Source: Symbiodinium kawagutii (Eukaryota > Sar > Dinophyceae > Suessiales > Symbiodiniaceae). From it: a DNA stretch of 64,000 nt. Position 1 is the stretch's first letter; every line of letters starts with the position of its first letter. The notes beneath the pieces were generated by a model. The model was not told the DNA's origin. It ran no database searches and was given only the letters and a program-made list of their open reading frames with translations. The translations under genes and the position numbers were made by a program. This document shows positions 13,229 to 25,561 of this stretch, in pieces. Location of the stretch: the NCBI GenBank assembly GCA_009767595.1, contig VSDK01024135.1, positions 110,341-174,340 of the forward strand. The letters are read 5' to 3'.

Positions 13229-14450
13229 TCTACATGTCTAGTCTACTTCATCCATAGGTAATAGGTTTGGATGAGTTTGGGCTGGGCAGTGGTTCCTCAT
13301 TGATTTGTGAGTTTGATAGCGTGGGTTGGGCTAGTCACTTGATTTCTCTTTGCCTCTATGCTTTTGGCAAGGGCAAGAATGAGATGGTGACAAGTAACTA
13401 TCCACGATGCCAGCAACAAGTTAGATCATAACCCTCCATCGATTTCTGTTATTTCCGCAGTCGTCGTCGGCGGAGTATTTTCAAATTACTCTAGTTGTTA
13501 GAGACCAGTCGAAGGTCTCAACCTGAGTCTGGGAGCTGTAGGGTATTGGAAAGTCAGAAAGTCCAACGTCGCTACAAGTCCTGTGGGAGGGCGCAGTCAA
13601 AAAAACCACGAGATCTCCAACGATCGCAGGTATGAACGGGGTTGGCATGTTGTAGAGTTCAGATGCATGAAAGTGAAGTCATTGATTTTTTGCACAAGTT
13701 GCATGATCCAGTTTCTAGCTGCACGTCTTCAAGGAGAGTGGTGAAACAGGTGTAGCTTCGGCAACGTGTTTGCGCATGGTTCTGCACTTTTGTAGTTGGA
13801 CGGCAGAAGCAGCTTTGGCAGCTCACAGTGTGACGCCTCTTCCATTGGAATTGGGCCCAGCTCCTCCGTTGTTTGCTGACTCCGCATGCGTTGCTTGAAG
13901 GATGAAGAGCAGGGCATGGACTTTGCAACTCAGAGCGCGGCGCCACGGACGATTGGTAATGGTAGGGGTTTTCTATGCGTGCATTCTGATCAGAGGGCTG
14001 CCATTTGCAAATCAAGGAGGTGCCAGCAGGAGATGTTGGTGGGGGATGGTGAGAGGAATGCGGCTTCGACACATGGTCAGTACAGGCCATTACTTATCTA
14101 CAATAAATTTTTCACTGACAGTCAGTGATGTGCGCGTGCTTCAGTTGTGATTTTTGAGCCCTTTCGTTACAATCAACTGACACTTGTTTGGTGGCTTGCC
14201 AGGATCCGGGTAGCAACAAGGGGCGGGAAGGCTGCGGCTGAGCAAGCTGCTGGCTCCTCGTTGGATTTGTTGGCGCTGGGAAAGGGCTATGACATGCGCA
14301 TGCCTTGAGGGTGGGATACTGTCGTGTCTAGGGTCGGAAGACTTCAAAGTAGAAACCTAGATACATTTGGAACATGCGCACGCAAGCACGTTTTGAAATG
14401 TAAGATGATGGGATGGATCACCGGCATTCTTCTGCTTTTTCTGCTTTTCC
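13229..14450. other. Intergenic stretch between helicase copies 2 and 3
   Basis: No coding region can be supported. Short open frames on both strands around 13659-14150 have no domain signature and look like shadows. The missing 5' exon of helicase copy 3 should lie here or overlap the hairpin at 14451-14550. Confidence 0.45.
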
Positions 14451-14550
14451 GCACTTTTGCTTTGCCTGATGCTGGTATGTTTGCCCAGCATATCCCAGCA
14501 TCTCAAATCACCCAGCAAAATGCATCAAGCATCAGGCAAAGCAAAAGTGC
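14451..14550. repeat. Perfect 23-bp inverted repeat (hairpin of about 100 nt)
   Basis: The left arm 14451-14473 begins GCACTTTTGC and ends GATGCT. The right arm 14528-14550 is its exact reverse complement. The spacer is 54 nt and contains several CCAGCA words. As RNA or single-stranded DNA this folds into a long stem-loop. It sits 22 bp before exon A of helicase copy 3, inside or next to the preceding intron. It could be a small non-autonomous transposon, an introner-like element or a structured RNA; nothing else shows which. Confidence 0.85.
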
Positions 14551-14572
14551 AGCCTTTGACCCAGCAACTTAG

Positions 14573-17500
14573 GCCTCGATGACCGCGACGTCGCCTTCAT
14601 GCAGCGCTTGCGGAGGCTGGCCTCGGAGGCGCTGACGTGGCCCCACCTTCGTGCTCGCCAGCAGCTTGTGTGGGCGTCTACCATGACATTGGATGCCGTC
14701 CCGTTGCAGGACCGAACCTGCCAAGGAGTGGAACTGGAACTCAAAAATTAAGTATCAGTTCGGATGTCAGATTAGGTCAAGGTACCCCATTGAAAACTGA
14801 CCAAAATATGTAATGTTGTTGGTGTTACTTGCTTGGCTGCGCTCTGACTTTGACATCTTTGGCTTCGGTTTGGGCTTGGGCTAGGCTTCTAGGTCCAGGT
14901 AGCCCTTGATGCCCTGGCAGGAGTTGCCTCCATGGTTCTGGGAGCGCCAGAACATCACTCGCAGACCTCCAGGCTGCGGAGTTTTATTTTTGCAACGATG
15001 ATGCCATGATCGCTCAGTCGTGGGGGATTGGGCCCGGAAAATGGGGGCCCAGAAACTCCTAAGTTAGCATTTTCCAATGAGATTTTTGAACCATTTTCTG
15101 TGCCAATGAGGCTATAGGGTGTAGGCCCAATCTGATTGCATCCCTGGAGGTGTTGATTTGCTAAGTTTGGACGGCCGCTTGGCGGTGCGCTGCAGCAACA
15201 CCACGCTGTCTCACAGGGAGGTGAAGCGTTTCGTCCGCCTGGGGCGCTGGGTCTATAAGGTGCAGAGGGGCGGGAACAAGTTTTGAAGCTTGACTGTGAT
15301 TCAACTTGCAATTCGAAAACTAGTGCTGGATATTTTAGTGGCAGAATCATACTCCTGCAATCCTTGGAGGCTCTTGTAAAGCTCAGATTTTCTTGTGACG
15401 TGTCAAACGATAGCGGGTGGGATGTCATGGAAATAGTTGTAGATAGCTGCGAAACTTTGCCCAAAATGATCCACAAACGTGGCTTTTTGATGCTTTTTGT
15501 GTATTCGTGCGTGGTGGCAAGCTGTTGTAGGTAGCATGAAGGGGAGTTCAGCACATGAAGACCTGAAAGCATCTTCATGAATCCATGTCGAATTTCAAGC
15601 AGCTTTCCCATTTTCATCGCTTGGTGCAGGCTGCAAAATGCATTCTGGTGACGAGTAGCCTGAGGTTTGCGGAGAAGGATTCCAGAGCTTGGCTAGCGAC
15701 ATCAGGTGCCGCACTACAGGCCATTACGCCCAGGGCAATTGAAAGGTGGGGCGGTTCTGTTCCTGGAATGTCAGTCGCATTTTGAAGGATCAAATTGTTA
15801 TCTTCTTGAACTTTGCGGATGACCGTTTGTGCGCACCTGACTGGCTTTTGCTGGACGTTCTTCCCCGAAGGCTCCAAGCCAAGCATGCTGGACCCTGCGA
15901 TGAAGGAAACAACGAAGATGATCCGCCACTGCGGGACTGTCAGAGAGATTGTTTGGAGGCGTGTGCCAAGGGTGCTCGAGTAATTGAAATGGCGTGTGGT
16001 ACTGGCAAGACCCGCATCATGAAGGAGTTGGTCAAAAATGTGTCTGGCAGAGTGTCCCGGAGAATTTGCGACTTGTGTTTTGATAGTACTTTTTCTTTTT
16101 AAGCCATGGACCCGTGCATTTTGAAACAGAACGGCTGAGCTAGAGATGCGCATTTTCAATTCCACTATGTGCAAATATGGTGTAAGCAACCGGTACGAAG
16201 TAGTTAGACAGCTGCACATTTTTCCTCCTCTTGCAGCCACTCGTTCACCTGCCAAATGCGCAAAGCCAGTCAGAAAGAAGGAGAAAAACATGAGAAAGCC
16301 CGAAAACCAAATGTGAGAAACCATATTTCCGGCTCATAGAGTATGTTGTTCACTTTCTGGAATCTTCATGTTGGATAAGCACATTCAAACAACAGTTGCA
16401 GAAGGAGAAGTAGAAGAAGAACATGTTAAGACTACAAACCTCTGTCTCAAGAATGCAAACAGGTACATTCCCACAGAAGCCAGCCCTTCATTGAAAAGAT
16501 ATCAATTATTGAGAGCACAAGACCGCGGATTTTATTTTATCATCATTTTAAATCATCAACAGCCGATCCTTTTGAAAGGTTTTGTCGGTCTGCTTTGAAT
16601 GTTGCCGAACGACCCTAGGTCTTGATCACGGTGCCCTTACGTGCTCTGCTGGACCAGTTCGCTCCGGACTTTCCTGGCTTCTGTAAAGTGGGCACTGGAT
16701 ACAATAAGGAAATTGACTTTAAGGCTCACGGCTTCATTGCAGTGACAGATTCCGTCCATCTTCTGAAGAAGTTGAAATTTGCCACTATGTTTGTGGATGA
16801 AGCACACCACCCGCTTCCAGTTGGATTCCCCAAATGCAAGGATCTGTACCAGTTGTCGGCAACTCATCAGCAAGAGCCAGATTTTGGCTATACAATGGGG
16901 CAAGCAATTGAAGATGGAGTTTTGTGTGACTATGACATTACAGTACCTGTAGTGTCAAAATACCATACCTATGTCTGCTTGGCAGACTTGCTTCTGAAGC
17001 AAGCTGGCAAGTTCAGACGTATATTAGCCTACTGCAATTCGGTGGCAGAATCTAAGCGTTTCCAGATGGTCTTGGAAGAGCTGGGCATGGCCGCATGGCA
17101 CATCAATGCCAAAACGCCCGTCAAGAAACGGGCAGCCGTGATCGAGGAGTTTGCAGGTCCTTTGCTGAAGCCAGCCCACGTACTGGTGACGGTGGAAGTC
17201 TTGGGAGAAGGGATCAACATTCCGAACGCAGACACCTGCATGTTCGTGGAACCAAGGAGGAGTTACAGGAGCATTGTTCAAGCCATTGGCCGAGTGTTGC
17301 GACACCATCCTACCAAAGCGATCTCGCACATCATTCTGCCAGCAGTTGTGTTGCCAAACAGCCAACTACCTGAAAATCTGGGAGGGTCGCGTCGACTACG
17401 GCAAAACGAGACAAAGGGACAACCTCCGTTTGGAAGCAGCAGTGACGTGGAGAAGGACCAGCCAGTTTCGAATCACACCTTGCCGTCTCTGCTCCGTGGG

Positions 17501-19033
17501 CAGCAAGAAAGTCAGACGTCAGAAATCCAAAACAAAATCGAAGGAAAACCAGATGCGTACATGCAACAGTCTGAAAAGGTGAAAATGCCATCGCTGCCCA
17601 TACCAAACGTTGATGGAACTTGCATTGGCTCCGCAGATCCTTGTTGGAAATCAACCTCCCACCCAAATTCCAAGCGTCTTCATGATGAGATCCCACCATT
17701 GAAGGCTGGCTCTGATAAGCAGAAAATTTCCTGCGAGGGTAAAGTTGCGGATAGTCAATCACTTTCTCTTAAAGTTGGTAATGACAGAGGGGGTCGATCC
17801 AGAGGAATAGAACCTGACGCAAGAGTCCAACAGGATGGCCACACAATCTGCCGGGATAGGCTTGACATGCACGAGCATCAGCCTGTAGAAGAGCCAGTTC
17901 GCTTCCCCCAGGCTGACCCTGGTTACAGCAACGCTGAAGGGCTTGAAGCATTCGCACAGGAAGAGCCAAGTGTTTACCAATCAGATGCCGTCAAAGCGGT
18001 TGAGACTACAGAGCAGATGCCCAATTTTCGAAGAACCATCCCGGTTTTGCCACGGAAAGCAAGATGCAAATCACCACTTGTGGGTATGGATGATGACTAT
18101 GAGAGTCAAGTAGACCGCTTTCTGGCAGTCTTGGTGCAGGCTGATCACCGTCTCGTTGGAACTATGGCCACGCACAGGATTCAAGTCGTTGACTGTAGTC
18201 TTTCTCTGGAAGGGGAGATGACTGTGGACGAAGTTTTTGCGGATGTGTACGGACGATTGACGGCGCTTCTTCGGCAAACAGACCCATGGGAAATCCGACT
18301 TCAAAAATTAGAGGATTTCGTGCAAAAAGAGGGGAGGCTACCTCGCAGCCTGGGTATAGTACCCTGGAAGGAGAAAAGCCTCGGCGTTTGGCTCAGAAAC
18401 CAAGGGGCTGGAGTGTTGTCCAAGAAATTGTTAGCACACCGGCTTCAGCGGCTTATGAATTCATCTCTTTCCCTTGTCCGTCGTCGCACTGAAGGATGGA
18501 TCACCGGTGACCGTGATATGACCTTCCAGCGGAGGTGTGTTGAATTGAGAAAATACGTCAATGTACATGGCATACCCTCCTATCCGCATCCGCTGTTCAA
18601 TTGGCTGCATGGACAACGGATAAGAGGAATGCACTTGGACCCAACCAAGCTCAAAATGTTGCAGGATGTCCATCCGTTGGTGGCGGACATGTGCAGCAAT
18701 TGGGATAGCGAGCCTGCAAAGATTGTACAGGATAAGTGGGATGCTCGCCTTCGGGACTTGAATGCTTTTGCTGAAGCAAACTGGCATCTTCCACGGCAGA
18801 GGGGCCGTGAAGGCGTGTTGTGGAGGTGGTTCTGGCTGCAATTGCGGAGAGTCCAACGAGGCGTCCTGCCGAGTAGTTGCATTCAAAAGTTCGAGACCGC
18901 AAATCGGCTGGGCTTTGAAGCATATGCTTCCGCTGCAGCAGCAGTTTCTGGAGCTGCAAAGGTCTCAAAACCGCAGGTTGACAAACTGCACTGCAGCGCA
19001 TCACTTTGTTTGTGTTGTGGGGATACTCCTTGA
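14573..19033 (+). CDS. DEAH-type SF2 helicase with HA repeats, copy 3 (reading frame intact; 5' exon not found)
   Basis: The intact member of the tandem family, more diverged from copies 1 and 2. Exons: A 14573-14709, B 14921-14972, C 15150-15259, D 15630-15745, E 15871-16051, F 16619-19033, together about 1,000 residues. All phases agree: D ends AIER and E continues LQAKHAGPCDEG, leading to Walker A MACGTGKTRIMKEL. Exon F gives TVPLRALLDQF, DEAH with a following H, SAT, GEGINIPNADT and QAIGRVLRH, then a variable linker, a conserved block (FLAVLVQADHRLV) and three helicase-associated-like repeats from DPWEIRLQKLEDF. The N-terminal exons A-D hold a conserved region (LDDRDVAFMQRL, ELPPWFWER, RWVYK) of unknown function. 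Donors are GC after B, probably GA after A, and GT after C, D and E. Every acceptor is AG followed by G. The last 40 or so residues are unlike copies 1 and 2, so the true end may be earlier. Confidence 0.87.
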
Positions 19034-20342
19034 ATTCAGGGGTTTTGTTTTCATGTCCTTGATGGGTTATATTGCTGAGCCGGCAGCTGTACAAGGGTCC
19101 TTGGGTATCTTCAAGTTGGCAGCCTGTTTATCGGGCTTAGGCCAGCGTGGCCTGCACCAGCCAGTCCTGTCCATAGGAAGCTTGGAGCTCAGAACGTTTA
19201 CAGATCCCACGCCAGCAGTTTTTCCAGAGACCCAACCGTAAATCCAATTGTGTCAAAAACATGTAGTCTGGACGTGGCGGCAATGTTGTATGTAGCCTGC
19301 ACTGCCTCTACCAGTGCCATGCAATGATCATAATGATCTCGATCCTGTCAATATCAGAAGCAGTTAGGCGTGGGAGAATGGTTTGCAGTCAGCTTCTCTG
19401 ACCTTGGCTTTCAAGTAGTTGGCTCAGATGCCTGCAGCCGAGGCCCATCAGGAAACCCAAGCGAGGTGAACCTTGCAGCGGACCCATCCCTGCTTGGGTC
19501 TATGAAGGTAGCACTTCGATGGGTTCAACTTCGAAGCTGCAGAGTTGGACGAAAACATGTGCAACGAGTGTTATTAAGTTAGTAACGATGATCACAGATC
19601 TTAGCAGTAACAATGTTAGGTACAATACGCAAGCAGCATGGGCTCTTTTACAGATGCCACGTGTTGAAAGCAAAAAGGATTTCCAAAGCAAAAAGCAAAA
19701 TGTAACACTCTTGAAGTCACGCACCGGATTGTTCACATCATGATGCGGTCAGCTGAAACTTTGTTCCTGTCATGGCAGTGATGACGCGCAGGTCCATCGG
19801 CCCCTGCCGAGCCCTCAAGCCCAGTGGCGGCACCATGCTCGGCCCCTGCGGTCTGTGGCACCATGGCCAGTCCCACGCGAAGCCCTGGTGGTGCTGGTGG
19901 TGGCATCGGGCGAGCGGAACTGATGGCCGCAGGTGAGGACCTCAGATGGAAATGGTGACATGATGTTATCATGTCCAGGTTGGAATTCCAGGAAAAAATC
20001 TTCCGGTGAACTGTGAGATCCAGGTTTCACTGTTGTCAGTGTCCATGAGTGCGTGAGCTTGAAAATGAGGTGCCATCAACACCGATTCCACTTCGGGGCT
20101 GGTGGAGTTGCAGCAGTTGCTGAAAATGCAGGACGAGTTGGGTTTGGCTGGGTGGGACATGTGAGGCAGAGAATGTCAAGTGTGCTGGGATGGTTGACTT
20201 AACATTTCGTGCCGGTTGGAAGTCACAGGCTGCCCTATTCAAACTTCTTGAAGATTGAAAATTGAACTCTCAAGCACAGCCCACCCTATGCCACCACAAT
20301 CCATCCTACGCAGCAATCCACTCTTGTGCATCCCCCGGGCAG
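19034..20342. other. Stretch after the helicase cluster with no clear gene
   Basis: Open frames on both strands are short. Around 19780-19930 the DNA is GC-rich and open on the minus strand with a Pro/Ala composition, but there is no domain and the surrounding genes run on +. A short + strand segment near 20100-20155 reads as glutamine-rich (VELQQLLKMQDELG) and may be an exon related to the Q-rich exons just downstream. Confidence 0.35.
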
Positions 20343-20435
20343 GAGCAGCAGCTGAGACGACAGGTGCAGCTCCAAGAGCAGCAGTTCCAGCTGCAGGAGA
20401 TGCAGCTGCGCCAGCAGGAGCCGTGGAACGAATGG
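20343..20435 (+). CDS. Candidate glutamine-rich exon
   Basis: A 31-codon segment, very rich in Gln, Arg, Leu and Glu (EQQLRRQVQLQEQQ), opens right after an AG at 20341-20342 and ends at a GTGACG donor. It begins like the segment at 20693 (EQQLQARRQEQQQQ), as expected of a duplicated exon coding for a charged coiled-coil helix. It may belong to the N-terminal part of the MORN gene downstream, but the distance makes this uncertain. Confidence 0.35.
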
Positions 20436-20692
20436 GTGACGCACCGCGGGGCACCGCGGTGTGGGGGCGTGTGACGCTGCCGAAATGACAGTAGGAACAC
20501 TTATTGATCCTATTGGATCTATTGAATCTATTGGCAACTTGCCTTGTTGATTTTACCTAAATTGGTTTTCAATGGGTTTAAGTTGATCAGTTATATTGGG
20601 GTTGATATTCTATTTATTTCAGGATGGTTATGCATCTTTTCGAATCTTGCTTATGAGGCCTCACAACGTTTGTGTTGATGATCCCCGCCGAG

Positions 20693-20753
20693 GAGCAACA
20701 GCTGCAAGCCCGGAGGCAGGAACAGCAACAGCAGGAGCGGCTCAACGAGATGC
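20693..20753 (+). CDS. Candidate glutamine-rich exon, related to the previous one
   Basis: This follows an AG and reads EQQLQARRQEQQQQERLNEM before a GTGGCT donor. It shares its opening residues and Q/R/E bias with the segment at 20343-20435. Probably a coiled-coil segment; the parent gene is unknown. Confidence 0.33.
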
Positions 20754-23136
20754 GTGGCTCGCCAGAATCACCGTGATGACAAAGCACGGTAGAGGGGACA
20801 GCCACTGTGTGGCATGGCCCTGTGATGCATGAAGTTTGTTGTCCATAGTTTGCGCCTGCAAGATGCATTCGCTGCAGTTGATGAATATGAAGAATCATTT
20901 GCAGTGTTTCTTGGCCAAGCCCCTCGCTGAGGGTTGTTGGTCCAATGCCGAGATCCGACCCAACAATTTTGTCCACCAACTTCTTTCAGATGTTTGGGTG
21001 AACATTCAGCAGCAGAAACTGAAACAGTTGAGGTCAGAACCTTCACGTCATGGAGCAGCAGGAGCTTCAGCCGAGGCCATGAATTGGCGGGTCGATAGTT
21101 TGGCTGAGGATTCGGGCCTAGGGTTCAAGCCCTGTACTGCCTTTCGCGTTCACATCTGCCAAAAGTTGCAGAAGAACCAATCTTAATATAGTTCACAAAG
21201 TCTACAATCAAACAATTGACCTTGTCCAATCAATGGACTTTTGTCAAACTGTTGATCTACCGCCTTTTGTTCACCATGTGCAGTTGTCCATTGAGATTTT
21301 GACCACGACATACCGAAGGCAGACCTGCAAAGTCGTTGGATCCAGGCCTGCGCCAAAGGCGGCATTGCTGCGGCCAGCGGTGAACATGATCGGCATGCCC
21401 AGCTTGCCGGGCCCAGCTGCCATGCAGCTGCCGTTGCTCGAAACAAATGGAGAGACGAGCGCCAGGTGATGGCAGATGGGTTGATTCTTGCTCAGGTAGG
21501 ATGTTTCTATAGCAATGACTACAGCCTATCATTCAGAAATCTAGTGATCAGGCAGGCTGTTGTAAGTGAGGCTCATTTCGTCAGCTAGATTTGGTTTCGG
21601 GTATCAGCAAGGATGAAGGTCGCCATACTTCCTGAAACCAGTCGCTGTTGTTGCACCTTGAGGCTGGAGCAGCAGCACCAGCAGCAGGTGGGGCCATGTT
21701 GATGGGGGAGATGGCATCAGCACATGTATCCAAGTAGGGGCAGTAGCGGGGCCAGCTGCAGCCCCTATTCATAGGGCTGTCCTGAAAATATCCAGCGATG
21801 AATGGTCAGGAGGCCACCTGCCGCCATGCCAGGATTTGTTGAGCCACATCCTGTTGCTCCACCAGTCTGCGCAGCTGCAGCAGCTGCGTCAGGTGCAGAG
21901 CGAGTGGCGGGCTCAGTGGCCAGGAGGAAGTGATGCCACGGTGTGCTGCAACCGTTGTGACCATGGGAAGCCGAGGCAAGAGCGGCACCTACGAGAGTTG
22001 CAGCAGCTTCAGCAGCCTTGGTGTCAACCTCAGGGGATGCTGTGGCCAGGTATTGCGGTGGCATTGGGCGGCCAGAATTGGGAGTTCCTGTACATGCGAA
22101 CCATTTGCACAATCGTTCAGCATGAGCCATTCAGAACAGCATGCGTTGCCTCGGTGATTCTTACCCAGTTTTTGCCGACCATGCATGGCACATCCCATGT
22201 GGTCCACCTTGACCGGCTCACGCGCCCCCCCCTGCCAGTGCAGCAGCGGATCGCAAGGAGCCAGAGAGTGTGGCTGGCATTGGGAGGTGGCATGATGTGG
22301 TGAGGATGGGCTGGGCCACTGCTGGATGAGTCACACACCAGTACCAGTTTCGGAAGTTGCTCAGGGTTCACTACGCCTTTCAGTTGCATCGCCACAACCA
22401 GCGGTTTCCAACAGGCAACGGTCCTAGTTGCTCACCACCGCGCATGCCAGGGGCTCCGAATCAAACACAAGTTGCCAAAAACAGAAGCACCAAGCAGTAG
22501 TTGGATGCAGTTGGTTCCATAGGGGGAGCAGAAAACAAGCATCAGCTGTCAAGATCGTTTGGTGGTGGTCAGCTGGCCCACCGAGCCCCAGCCTATCGCC
22601 AGGTTTCCACCCCAACCAGAGCCATCGCCGCTGCCGCAGACCAGCGCCAGCTACGAGGATGGCCCAGGGCTGGGAAGAACTGCCAGGTATGTTGCCTGAT
22701 GGTATCACGGTTGGCCACAAGATTTCGATAAAGATTCCTGCATGGTTCATTTTAGTTTTGCCGGTCGACGTTGGGAGACCAATGCGGGAGACCAAGCTAT
22801 GATGGGTGTTGAAGTATGGTGAAGATTCCTGCCAGGATGCCTCTGCGGAGATGGAAGAAGAGCCAGAGGAGGGGTATCACCATCTGAGCCGTTGAAGCAC
22901 AACATGAGCCATTGAAGCAACAAAATCTATGCGTTTGGACATGTTTGGATTATGGCCAGGTGTTTGGGATAACAGGTACAACAAGTACATGCTGGTTGAT
23001 CAGTTTTTTGTAGAAGGTCGGCTACTTGGTATTGTAAGGCTTCAACAACATAGATAACTGGTTGCCTTGAATAAAATCTTTGGAGCCATGCACTTGATAT
23101 GTTGCTTCGCCCTTTCGAGCTCATTGGACTAAACAG
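20754..23136. other. Low-density region with scattered possible exons
   Basis: Several + strand pieces flanked by AG and GT/GC have biased composition. One near 21860-21930 is Gln-rich (QSAQLQQLRQVQSEWRAQ). One near 22600-22670 is Pro/Ser-rich (FPPQPEPSPLPQTSASYE). One near 21640-21720 is Ala-rich. They fit a low-complexity N-terminal region of a large protein, but none can be joined with confidence. Confidence 0.25.
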
Positions 23137-23273
23137 GGAAGCTGCCATCAGCAGCGAGGAGGGCGAAGGCGAGGCCATCCGCAGCGCTTCCGATGCTTCG
23201 GATCTCTGGCACGGCTTGTGGCGGCAGCATCAAGAGAGGCGGCAGCTCGCGGTGGGCTTGGAAGTGGCACAAG
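23137..23273 (+). CDS. Candidate acidic exon
   Basis: Opens after AACAG and ends at CAAG|GTTTGG. It encodes an acidic then aromatic/basic stretch (EAAISSEEGEGEAIRS, LWHGLWRQHQERRQ). The base composition is higher in GC than the flanks, as in the recognised exons here. No family is recognised; it may belong to the same gene as the MORN exons. Confidence 0.3.
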
Positions 23274-23283
23274 GTTTGGAAGA

Positions 23284-23315
<32 letters not shown>

Positions 23316-25444
23316 CAAGTGCCCCATGACTTGGAATTCAGAAGATATGTCACGGGAGTCGTGCTGGGAATCATTGAACTCCTCCAGGAATCAAAACAAG
23401 TATGCAAGAGCAACCAATCAACGACCGGTTACCCACCCAACATGCGTCAGTGGGGGGCCAAGCACTGCCCCACTGCTGCAGGCCACCCTCCGAGTTCGTG
23501 GCGTCCGACCGATCCAAGATGCCGTCGCAATCGCAGGCATATCGCTATGGGCTTCAGATGGCGTCAGCGATTCCGTGCCGAGAGGAAACGTTGAACGAAA
23601 GACGATGGTGATGTTCAACTGTTGTTGGACTGTTCGAATCTTTTTGCTCAACTGATCAGTTGTTGGAACATGGTGCAGGTTTATTTTTGATGCAACCCTT
23701 ATGTCAACTAGAGCGGTGAGCATTGACCAGGTGACCTCATGGTCGCCCACACCAACTCCCAGCCGTGGCAGTGGGAGACCCAACCACTCCAGGGGCATGG
23801 GTGGAGCTGAAGTGTAGCTAGTGGTCCCTGATGGTTGGATAGAAGAGATGGTGGATGATATGCTTGGTGGTCAATGGTTGGTTGATATTGAAGCCGCATG
23901 TTGATGCCACGACAGGGCAGGGCATTTTTTATTTTCACGTGTCTCATGGCACATGTGTGTTGTGAAGGTGTTTGGTGGATTCGGGGGGGGGGGCTCGTAT
24001 GAAATGACGTCTAGTTGTATAGTTATGTTGCATGAGTCATACGCCGGTTGACAACCTTTTTTGGTGCGTATGCTCCCCATCCCCAGGCCCCTGGTCGTCC
24101 CAGGTGCGTTTTGAAATGACTTTCCGCTACCAGAAGCCAAGCGCCATGAGCACACGCTCCCTTCCAAGTGAACGAGCAACGGCGACGTCCTGATGATGCG
24201 GCTCGGTGGATGGATGGTGGATGCAAGGGTTTGGAAGGTAAGGTTCGCCCAGAGACAAGGAGGTCATCCAACACAGCGCCACTGAATCAACTCAGGGTTC
24301 TTGTCAATATGTTGGCGTGCCATAGGACATATCATGCCCATCCGTGCTCTGCGTGCAGAATTGAGAATGTTTGTTTATGCAATCCATGCTGAAAAGCGCA
24401 TAGTTACACTACGTTTATCCCCATATTGATGGCAATCCCATTGGTGGAGACTGTCAGTTGCATGGCCCTCGCTGTCCGTTGTGGCTCCAAAAGGTCGATT
24501 CGATATGAGGCAGTTGAAGGTATATCAGAGCTTCTATGCTGCCCGTTAGGTCTTCCCAAACCAAGTGCCTCCCAGAAGCAGGATCAGAAGCGGCCATGAT
24601 TAGCAATAGGTCGTTTTGACATCTTCCTTTCGACACAGCCTTACCGTACGCCATACCTTATCACACGCCACCATGAAACATTAGCAGCAATAAGTATGGA
24701 TTTGCAAGTATCTCTCCCATCCAGCTGGAAGGAAGCACAAGGCAAGCTTTGAACGTTTGAAAACATGGATGTAGTGAATCATTCCCAATATGTATGAAGC
24801 ACGTTTTTGCTCAATCTTTTTGGCCAACATCCAACCAGCCTCAGCTCATCCTTAGCGGGTTTTCAGCGGGGAAACCGTTCATCAACGCAGTGCCTTCCAC
24901 GCCGTGTGCGCACACATGGGCAATCAAGAATGCTCTGTGAAGAAGGTGCCGCACCGATTGCTTGAAGGGTTGCTGCACTTCTGGCAGGAATGCGACCTCG
25001 TCACCCAATAAGAAAATGGAAAATTGTATTTTTTGGTTGGTCACTGCAGGCAATATTCCCGATTGAAGCGTATATGCCCGTGGGTTGAGGAATGGTTCAT
25101 ATGATACATTCAGGACACCAATGAAGTGTACCATGAGCATTGGATGCTTGTACAACCAATCCCAGTGAGGCATACCCAACCCATGGGTGGGGATCACCTG
25201 GGGATACCAGCCAACAGATGTCATTCAGGCTCCCTGCTTGGAAGAGCACTGCTCTGCAAAGAAGGCGGCTCAGCGGTGAGGAAGTGCTGGGATGGCTGCA
25301 GCGAACAAAAGTGCAATTTGTGTTGATTTCTGTGTGCACTTTCTTTCCCTCCAGCCATCAAATATCAACCAATGGTCTATCAGTAGCTGGTTTCTCTGTT
25401 GAGATTTGAGCATGTGAGAGTCGTGATACTTTCGTTGTGTCCAG

Positions 25445-25561
25445 CCTGGTGGGCAGCCAGGCGCCCTTGCCTGCGAGCGAGTCAGAGGTGGAGCACTTGA
25501 CGGAGGAACCGCCCGAGGAAGCCGCCGAGGCGGTGGCATGGGCATTTGCTGAGCACCACGG
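25445..25561 (+). CDS. Candidate Glu/Ala-rich exon
   Basis: Opens after GTCCAG and stays open to a possible GTTGGC donor. It encodes an acidic segment (ASESEVEHLTEEPPEEAAEA) and then a short hydrophobic/aromatic end. Exon-like composition in otherwise AT-richer DNA, but no domain. Possibly part of the gene whose MORN repeats begin at 27332. Confidence 0.3.

Noticed and set aside
14407-14572. Signal-peptide-like frame (GWITGILLLFLLFRTFALP)
   Set aside because: It overlaps the perfect inverted repeat and intron end before exon A; hydrophobicity comes from the T-rich hairpin arm.
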